From Oligoflexia bacterium (GTDB taxonomy: Bacteria; Bdellovibrionota; UBA1018), in contig CAIOHW010000174.1 of NCBI GenBank assembly GCA_903858195.1, positions 1 through 9,477 on the forward strand: a stretch of 9,477 nucleotides of DNA, given 5' to 3'. A program made the position numbers and the translations under genes. Shown in pieces: positions 1-4,926 of this stretch; positions within the stretch are counted from its first letter, which is position 1; every line of letters starts with the position of its first letter. A model generated the notes under the pieces. The model was not told the origin of the DNA and ran no database searches. It saw only the letters and a list, made by a program, of their open reading frames with translations.

Positions 1-1
1 G

Positions 2-418
2 CGTGCGGTTGCGGGCCTCTCGGCTCTTTCAGGCGGTGGAGGCCTCGTAGGAGCCAGCGGCACACCCGCCCGATCGGCGAGGCAGCAGGTGGTGCTGCTC
101 CTGGCGCTCAACCACTCGCGCGAGCTCGGCTACGACACTTCGAACTGGTTCAACCAGATCGCAGCAGGGGCCGCCGGAACAGACCCCAGCGAGGATACAG
201 ACGCAACCCGAGGCCTGACTCCCTGTCAGGCGCTCACGCTTCAGGCCCTGGTCTCAGATTCTGACCAGGCGGTGGACGCCTGCGGAGACACCCCTCAGGC
301 GGAGGTGATTCACCAGTTGAAGAACTTGCCGCCTCAAGAGGAGTGCGATGATACCACGACAAGCTGCATGCCGCAGGCGGACTGGGCAGAGCTCATTATG
401 GCCCTGATCTCCAACTGA
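2..418 (+). CDS. C-terminal part of an unrecognised acidic protein (5' truncated by window edge)
   Basis: The frame is open from the left edge to a TGA at 416-418, giving 138 visible residues. The true start lies outside the window; an internal GTG at 89 is possible but nothing marks it as a start. I do not recognise the family. The visible part begins with a Gly/Ala/Ser-rich, mildly hydrophobic stretch (GLSALSGGGLVGASG). A helix-like segment (VVLLLALNHSRELGYD) follows, then an acidic, Thr-rich region. Four cysteines form two spaced pairs (PCQAL with DACGD, and EECDD with TSCMP), which would suit disulfides in an exported protein. It ends with a hydrophobic helix, WAELIMALISN. It runs convergently into the methyltransferase gene, with 7 bp between the stop codons. 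The acidic composition and unbroken frame favour a real gene over the shorter antisense frames. No function is proposed. Confidence 0.55.
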   Translation, partial: RAVAGLSALSGGGGLVGASGTPARSARQQVVLLLALNHSRELGYDTSNWFNQIAAGAAGTDPSEDTDATRGLTPCQALTLQALVSDSDQAVDACGDTPQAEVIHQLKNLPPQEECDDTTTSCMPQADWAELIMALISN

Positions 419-425
419 TTTGGTC

Positions 426-442
426 TCAGGCCCGGGGCCTGA
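426..442. terminator. GC-rich hairpin at the end of the convergent gene pair
   Basis: A perfect inverted repeat with 8-base arms (tcaggccc / gggcctga) around a single central g begins exactly at the methyltransferase stop codon and lies 7 bp beyond the stop of the plus-strand gene. In RNA it would fold as a 7 bp stem with a 3-base loop. Its position between two converging genes suits a shared bidirectional terminator. No T-tract follows on either strand, so it is not a classical intrinsic terminator, and the repeat also encodes the last methyltransferase residues. Confidence 0.3.
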
Positions 443-1817
443 CATGACAGAGTTTGCGATTTCCGCCATGGGTTTCGGTCACCTTCACGACTCGGTACCG
501 GCTCTCGAGCAAAGACTTGAAGTTCTCCCAAGTGTAGTCGTCGTACACGTCCTTGCGAAGCGTCAGCATGCGCTGGACCATCCCATCCTTCTTGTCGACC
601 CACTCCACCACGCCCTCGGGCGCAACGGCCCCGAGCTGATCCAGGATCGAGGCAAGCGGGATGCCGGCCGAGATGCGCAGATGGTGGATGAGCGCAAGCG
701 CAAGAAAGAAATCCCCGCCAATGCGCTCAAAAAGCGGCTTGCGCTCGCGAAGCGCCCAGCCCATGGCTGGCGTGGGGTTGGCCAGATCCGTGATCAGGAG
801 CGTGCGATTCTCTCCGCGATTCCGGGTGGCAAGGTACATGCGATTGATGGCTTCGGGGTCGATGTCGATCGAGATCACCGAACCGCACGCCTGGTAGGCA
901 ATCTCGGAGTAGGCCCCCGTATTGCAGCCGAGATCCACACAAATCGTACCCGCACGTGATCCCATGGCCTCGGCCACAAACGCGCGCTTGGCGGCCTCAT
1001 CCTCGCCCGTGTAGTTGTGAAACTGGGTGTAATTGCCCCAGGTCGTCAGGCCCTCTTTGTAGTCCAGCGACTGGATGATTCTCTTGAGCCTGCGAACGTT
1101 GGCGAGGATCATCTCGGTCGAGAACAGAAAGCTCGACGCCCCCTGACGAATGTTCTGGGGTTGCGCGGCAAACCCGCGATCGAGCTGCGACTGCAGGAGC
1201 ACGTCCTTGAGCACGCCCGGCTTGAACGAATTCCAATAGCTGAAAAGGCCGCGGACCGTGCTGAGCGGAATCTCGCCCAAGTGGCTTCGAAGCAGTGGCT
1301 GGAAATCAATCTTCCGATAGGAGGTGATCAGGAGCGGAAAGAGAAACCCGCGGCAGAACTGCGCATACCCCGCCCAGGGCTCGCCCTCCTGCCGCTTTTC
1401 GATCGAGAGCACATCAATCAGCACCGGCCGATTGCGATGAAACAGGATGTTGAAGGGAGTGGCATCCTTGAGCACGTGGCCTTGGATCAGGCAGCGCTCG
1501 AGCACCTCCAGCGTCACCAGGGCAGCGTCGCGAAGCATGTCAAACGACCATTCAAACGGATAGCTCACGACTGGCACTCGGGCCTGGCGTACGACCCAGG
1601 CTCCCGCCTCGGTAGGAAGCGAGGCTGACTTTGACTCCACGAGCTCGCTTTCGACAATCAGGCCTGCAGACCTGAGCTCGGCAAAAAGCTCGGTTGCACT
1701 CAGCTCCTGGAAAGACTCGGCGCCGCTTGCCGAAAGAGCGCGGTACACGCCGCCCGAATGGTAGAAAACCCGGCCTGCAGGGTCCTTGAATGAACCCTCG
1801 TCGAACTGGAGACTCAT
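426..1817 (-). CDS. NoeA-type class I SAM-dependent methyltransferase with N-terminal kinase-like signature
   Basis: The protein has 463 residues. Its C-terminal half is a class I SAM methyltransferase: motif I VDLGCNTG (294-301), acidic motif II SIDID (316-320), TDLANP (343-348) and LALALIHHL (372-380). The N-terminal half contains SYPFEWSFDMLRDAAL (85-100), GHVLKDATPFNILF (113-126) and VLIDVLS (132-138). From memory this pattern is typical of bacterial proteins annotated as NoeA-like or SAM-dependent methyltransferases, named after a rhizobial host-specificity nodulation protein. The loop D118-x4-N123 followed twelve residues later by D135 has the spacing of a protein-kinase catalytic loop (HRDxKxxN) and DFG aspartate; this kinase comparison is inference. 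No signal peptide is visible, so a cytoplasmic location is expected. The ATG overlaps the stop of the upstream small-protein gene (ATGA, 1814-1817) and no good Shine-Dalgarno precedes it, so translational coupling is likely. The substrate is unknown; a surface glycan or its precursor is plausible from the neighbours. Confidence 0.85.
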   Translation of the reverse strand: MSLQFDEGSFKDPAGRVFYHSGGVYRALSASGAESFQELSATELFAELRSAGLIVESELVESKSASLPTEAGAWVVRQARVPVVSYPFEWSFDMLRDAALVTLEVLERCLIQGHVLKDATPFNILFHRNRPVLIDVLSIEKRQEGEPWAGYAQFCRGFLFPLLITSYRKIDFQPLLRSHLGEIPLSTVRGLFSYWNSFKPGVLKDVLLQSQLDRGFAAQPQNIRQGASSFLFSTEMILANVRRLKRIIQSLDYKEGLTTWGNYTQFHNYTGEDEAAKRAFVAEAMGSRAGTICVDLGCNTGAYSEIAYQACGSVISIDIDPEAINRMYLATRNRGENRTLLITDLANPTPAMGWALRERKPLFERIGGDFFLALALIHHLRISAGIPLASILDQLGAVAPEGVVEWVDKKDGMVQRMLTLRKDVYDDYTWENFKSLLESRYRVVKVTETHGGNRKLCHVRPRA

Positions 1818-2011
1818 GCGCCCGGACGCTTGCGCGAGAACAGGGCCTTGATCTTGCCCCAGTACAGCTTGATCACGAATGCCGCTCCGGCAACACCACC
1901 CAGCACGGCCTGTAGAATCAGGCTCCCCGTACCCGGATCAATGTAGGCATGGGCAACGGACTCGATGGCAAGCGAGCCTAGAAGTACCGAAAAGATTTGA
2001 CGCATGAGCAT
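1814..2011 (-). CDS. Small exported membrane protein with YIDPGTGS motif
   Basis: This is a 65-residue protein. Residues 1-22 look like a signal peptide: charged MLMR, a hydrophobic core, and an AHA site before Tyr23. The mature start carries YIDPGTGS (23-30), followed by a transmembrane helix from about 31 to 52 (LILQAVLGGVAGAAFVIKLY) and a basic tail, KIKALFSRKRPGA. Small proteins with this motif are widespread conserved hypotheticals in bacteria and are often seen near polysaccharide genes; that association is recalled, not shown here. The start at 2009-2011 is chosen because a GCGGGGG purine run lies 7 bases upstream, a better spacing than for the ATG two codons later. A longer reading from 2104 would destroy the signal peptide and run into the divergent gene. 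It is the first gene of an operon with the methyltransferase, overlapping it by ATGA. The biochemical role is unknown; a membrane partner or anchor for the neighbouring enzymes is possible. Confidence 0.8.
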   Translation of the reverse strand: MLMRQIFSVLLGSLAIESVAHAYIDPGTGSLILQAVLGGVAGAAFVIKLYWGKIKALFSRKRPGA

Positions 2012-2061
2012 TGCTAGACCCCCGCTCTGGATGAATACTCGATTGCGAGGAACCGTAGCAC
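2012..2061. promoter_or_regulatory. 50 bp divergent intergenic region with both ribosome-binding sites
   Basis: This is the only clear intergenic spacer in the window and it separates the small-protein/methyltransferase operon (minus) from the sulfatase-fold gene (plus). A GAGGAA Shine-Dalgarno at 2047-2052 sits 9 bases before the plus-strand ATG at 2062. On the minus strand a GGGGG run (2019-2023 on the plus strand) sits 7 bases before the ATG at 2011. I found no convincing -35/-10 pair on either strand. With so little space, promoters probably extend into the opposing 5' coding ends, so the two directions may be co-regulated or may interfere with each other. Confidence 0.45.
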
Positions 2062-3915
2062 ATGCAGAAAACGAACGGCAAGCGCAGGATTTTGGCCTCA
2101 ACACTCGCTTTGAACCTTGCCTCGGCAGGCCTGTTCTTTGCCATGGACTGGCTGTTTTTCGTGACCAAGGCCTCGTTCATGGATTCATTCCATGCCCTCG
2201 GAAAAGCAGGTGCGCTCGTCATTCCGGGTGTAGCCATGGGGCTTGTCTCCACACTCGTGGGGGTAGGAGTGGGGCTTGCGCGGCCCGGACCTTGGATCCC
2301 TGCCTTTTGGTGTTCGGCAACCGCGCTGCTGCTCGTGGACAACTTCGTCTACACGCTCATCCGAGTCGGAGTCGTGAATTCCGGGATCGCAGGGCGCATC
2401 CTGTTTCTTGCGCTTTTTGTCTGGCTCTACCGCAAGAGCTTCGCGTTTCTAGCCCGCCTGGGCCGCATCCCCATGGCAGCAGGCCTTTCGGCATCGCTTG
2501 TCCTACTGCCACTCGGGCTTGCACTCGGCCTTGCTGGGGCCGAATGGAGCACGGCACCCAAGCCCACGGGGCTTCCAACGGCAGCCAGTGGCGCAGCCAA
2601 CCGACGCCGCCCCAACATCCTGTTCATCGCGGCGGACGGACTCGAGGCCGAAGTGCTTTCGGCTTACGGCTATCGCCTGCCCACCACTCCGTTCCTCTCC
2701 GAGCTTGCTCGCGAAAGCCTCGTGTTTGAGAATGCCTTTGTCCACGCAGGCAAGACCACGGGCTCGACCACTGCACTTCTGACCGGGATGCTTCCCTCGC
2801 ACTCCAAGGTCGCCTACCCGCCCCAGGTCATGCCGCGCGAGATGGCCTACCGACACCTTCCGGCGCTCCTTCGCGCCGAGGGTTATCGCGGGTTCCAGCA
2901 CACGATGCGGCACTATGCCGACTCGGCCGACATCAACCTCATGGGTGCGTTTGAGCAGGCCAACGGCAGGCGGGTCCGCTCGGCAGAACTGGGCCCGAGG
3001 CTTCAGTCAGTGGCGCATGTACTGGATGCGGAGCTGTACTTTCTTGAGAAGAGCTGGGAGCGAATCGAATCCAGGATTCTGCACCTTTTTTGGATCCGGC
3101 GCATGGATGACCCGTTTCTTACCGTAAAAGTAAATCGTGGCCTCGGCGTGGCCGAAGATCGCAAGACCATCGATGAGGCGATCGCCTACATCGATTCGGG
3201 CGACCCGCGCCCGTTCTTCATGCACCTCCATCTCATGGCGACCCACTGCTGCAAGTTCAAGGGCGGCCGCTCCCACTTTGAACCCGGCCCGGGAGTTTCA
3301 CCCGCGCTGGCGGCTCGATTGAACCTCATTCGTGACGCCGATCTCGAGATGCAGAGGCTGACCGAACACCTCCGCAAGACAGGAAAACTCGACGAAACCA
3401 TCGTGGTCGTGAGCTCGGATCACTCGGCACGCTGGGATAGCCTGCAGCGGATGCCACTTGTCATTCGCTTCCCACGGCAGGAGCACCGGGGCCGGGTGGC
3501 GACCAACACTGGATCGGTCGACGTCGCCCCCACCCTGCTGGACTACCTGGGCCTGCCCGTGCCGGAGTGGATGGACGGCCGATCGGCTCTCCTCAAGGGT
3601 GAAGATGCCGACATCAAACGGCCGATACTGACCGTCCCCGAATTCAGCTACCGCCAGTTCCACCTCAAGGGCATGGGCCACCTCTCGCAGATGACCCGGC
3701 CAGGGCCCCCGCTCTACGGATTCAAGAGCTTTGCGGTGATTCATTGCCACATCTGGCGAAAGCTCGAGCTCAGCTCAGGAGAGCTGATTTCAGGCCAGAT
3801 TGCCGGCCACACCAAGCCCTGTGATCCGCGGAGCATTCCGTCGGAAGAGGAATCGCGTCGCCTGATCGTCGAGCACCTCGAGTCGCAGGGCTTTACGATA
3901 CCCCGGGCACCCTGA
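2062..3915 (+). CDS. Membrane-anchored sulfatase-superfamily enzyme with Thr nucleophile (LtaS/EptA-like)
   Basis: The protein has 617 residues. About five transmembrane helices lie in residues 10-160 (roughly 10-34, 48-72, 78-100, 108-127 and 138-160), followed by a linker and an extracytoplasmic alkaline-phosphatase/sulfatase-fold domain from about 183 (RPNILFIAADG). Metal-site candidates are D192, H395 and D453-H454 (SSDHS). The nucleophile segment GKTTGSTTALLTG (230-242) aligns with the sulfatase C/S-x-P-S-R-x2-L-x-T-G signature so that Thr232 replaces the formylglycine precursor and the Pro and Arg are lost. Thr nucleophiles, five TM helices and a periplasmic domain are features of LtaS (phosphoglycerol transferase) and EptA/MCR (phosphoethanolamine transferase). 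A phosphotransferase or phosphodiesterase acting on envelope lipids or glycans is therefore more likely than sulfate-ester hydrolysis; this is inference. The start is supported by GAGGAA nine bases upstream. The gene is divergent from the YIDPGTGS/methyltransferase operon, and its 3' end overlaps the convergent PPTase gene by 23 bp. Confidence 0.85.
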   Translation: MQKTNGKRRILASTLALNLASAGLFFAMDWLFFVTKASFMDSFHALGKAGALVIPGVAMGLVSTLVGVGVGLARPGPWIPAFWCSATALLLVDNFVYTLIRVGVVNSGIAGRILFLALFVWLYRKSFAFLARLGRIPMAAGLSASLVLLPLGLALGLAGAEWSTAPKPTGLPTAASGAANRRRPNILFIAADGLEAEVLSAYGYRLPTTPFLSELARESLVFENAFVHAGKTTGSTTALLTGMLPSHSKVAYPPQVMPREMAYRHLPALLRAEGYRGFQHTMRHYADSADINLMGAFEQANGRRVRSAELGPRLQSVAHVLDAELYFLEKSWERIESRILHLFWIRRMDDPFLTVKVNRGLGVAEDRKTIDEAIAYIDSGDPRPFFMHLHLMATHCCKFKGGRSHFEPGPGVSPALAARLNLIRDADLEMQRLTEHLRKTGKLDETIVVVSSDHSARWDSLQRMPLVIRFPRQEHRGRVATNTGSVDVAPTLLDYLGLPVPEWMDGRSALLKGEDADIKRPILTVPEFSYRQFHLKGMGHLSQMTRPGPPLYGFKSFAVIHCHIWRKLELSSGELISGQIAGHTKPCDPRSIPSEEESRRLIVEHLESQGFTIPRAP

Positions 3916-4564
3916 TGCCGAGAGGGTGCCGTGAGGGAGACCATTGTGGAAGGCAGATGGCCAGGCTGCTCCCGCCTGCAAGGTCCCAGGATGACGCCGC
4001 CATGGCGGGAAAGCCTGAAAACTCGAAAGCCCCACCCTGGATCGGACCTCCCGACACTCGTGCAAGGGCGTATTGTGAGAGCGGTGCCTGAAGGCCCGTT
4101 CCAAGCGCCTTTCCCAGCGACTCCTTGGCACACCAGGCAGACCATGGACTGAGCCCCACTCGCTCGAGCATTCCCCGCTCTCGGGAGTCGAGAAAACGCT
4201 CGGTTGCACGCTCGCTGCGATGGCCACGCGCAGCCACCTCAAGATCCACGCCGCAGCAGTCGTCTTCGAATCCCAGGACAACGGCCGTCTGGGCGGAGTG
4301 TGCAATCGAAAAGCTCATCTCCGTGCAGGCTGGCCCTCCGCCCTCGCGCACGAGCTGCAAGAGCAGCCGCGCAAGCACCGACTGCGAGAGTCGGCCCGGA
4401 TGCCGGATCCGTAATCGAAGCGCTTCGAGTTCGCCTCGATCGGTGAGCAGCTGGTCTGCCTCGAGCGTGGAAATCGGCCACGGCCCTTTCCACACCAAAA
4501 CGGCAAGCACGCCTGCCCGGCTGCGACCCTTCAAGTCAGGAACTGAAAACCACTGCGCCTTCAT
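3893..4564 (-). CDS. 4'-phosphopantetheinyl transferase (Sfp/AcpS superfamily)
   Basis: The protein has 223 residues, a usual length for Sfp-type enzymes, which move phosphopantetheine from CoA to a serine of acyl- or peptidyl-carrier proteins. Conserved signatures are visible: SIAHS (86-90), GVDLE with its Mg-binding Asp/Glu (105-109) and WCAKESLGKALG (144-155), matching the family's W/F-x-x-KE-x-x-x-K-A. The N-terminal RHPGRLSQSVLARLLLQ region (54-70) corresponds to the Arg-rich segment seen before the SxSH motif. The protein should be cytoplasmic and soluble. The ATG overlaps the stop of the giant fibre gene (ATGA, 4561-4564) and no strong Shine-Dalgarno is present, so translation is probably coupled to the fibre gene. 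Its last 23 bp overlap the convergent sulfatase-fold gene. No carrier protein, PKS, NRPS or fatty-acid gene is present in the window, so its substrate is unknown; it may simply be the genome's general PPTase. Confidence 0.88.
   Translation of the reverse strand: MKAQWFSVPDLKGRSRAGVLAVLVWKGPWPISTLEADQLLTDRGELEALRLRIRHPGRLSQSVLARLLLQLVREGGGPACTEMSFSIAHSAQTAVVLGFEDDCCGVDLEVAARGHRSERATERFLDSRERGMLERVGLSPWSAWCAKESLGKALGTGLQAPLSQYALARVSGGPIQGGAFEFSGFPAMAASSWDLAGGSSLAICLPQWSPSRHPLGIRVPGVS
3906..3930. terminator. Hairpin in the tail-to-tail overlap of the sulfatase-fold and PPTase genes
   Basis: A perfect 8-base inverted repeat (ggcaccct / agggtgcc) with a 9-base loop spans the TGA of the plus-strand gene and lies inside the 3' end of the PPTase coding sequence. 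It is GC-rich and placed where both convergent transcripts end. No T-run follows on either strand, so it may act as a barrier or 3'-end stabiliser rather than a standard intrinsic terminator. Confidence 0.35.
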
Positions 4565-4926
4565 TTTGAAGCCGGGGCGCGTTCAAGCCCCATGGTCTTT
4601 TCGATTCGCTCAAGCCTTTGTTTGAGCTCTGCGTTCTCGGCCTCCAGGCGCCTCACGCGCTCGTCGGTCGACTCACCTCGGGCTGCCAGCTCCTTGACCG
4701 CCTCAATGAGCGGAGCCACGAGCTTGTCATAGGCAACCGAGAGGATTCCGTCAGTTCCGCGCATGACGACTTCCGGAAAGACCTTCTCGACTTCCTGAGC
4801 GATCACGCCGATCTGACGGGATCGATCCCGCCCTTCGCGCCAATCGTAGCGATAGCCCGAGAGCTTCAAAATGCCGTCAAGTCCGTCATCCATACGAGAA
4901 AAATTCTTCTTGAGCCTTTGGTCCGA
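4561..4926 (-). other. S74 intramolecular chaperone / self-cleaving domain with terminal coiled coil
   Basis: This is the last 121 residues of the giant fibre. It begins at SDQRLKKNF, where Ser (4924-4926) and Lys (4909-4911) have the five-residue spacing of the catalytic Ser-Lys dyad of endosialidase-type S74 domains (S..RLK). Self-cleavage just before this Ser is therefore predicted, after TTF. The hallmark segments GYRYDW, IGVIAQEVE and FPEVV follow, then SVAYDKLVAPLIEAVKEL, and finally a heptad-like charged helix (DERVRRLEAENAELKQRLERIE). In this family the domain drives trimer folding and is then released. Cleavage is inferred from the conserved residues and is not shown by sequence alone. 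Confidence 0.85.

Noticed and set aside
420..959. Plus-strand frame of 179 codons opposite the methyltransferase
   Set aside because: It is antisense to a gene with clear methyltransferase motifs; its translation has no recognisable domain, and such shadow frames are common in GC-rich DNA.
1017..1628. Plus-strand frame of 203 codons opposite the methyltransferase N-terminal half
   Set aside because: It is fully antisense to the kinase-like region, shows no domain or signal, and is best explained as a high-GC shadow frame.
1991..2037. TTGACG at 1997-2002 as a plus-strand -35 element
   Set aside because: No acceptable -10 element is found at 16-18 bases spacing; the nearest AT-rich hexamer is about 29 bases away.
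2012..2104. Upstream extension of the YIDPGTGS protein to an ATG at 2104
   Set aside because: The extension would put about 31 polar residues before a good signal peptide and overlap the divergent gene; the start at 2011 has a ribosome-binding site at proper spacing.
2004..2729. Plus-strand frame of 241 codons overlapping the sulfatase-fold gene
   Set aside because: It is in another frame over the TM region of the real gene; the translation is Arg/Pro/His-rich and shadow-like.
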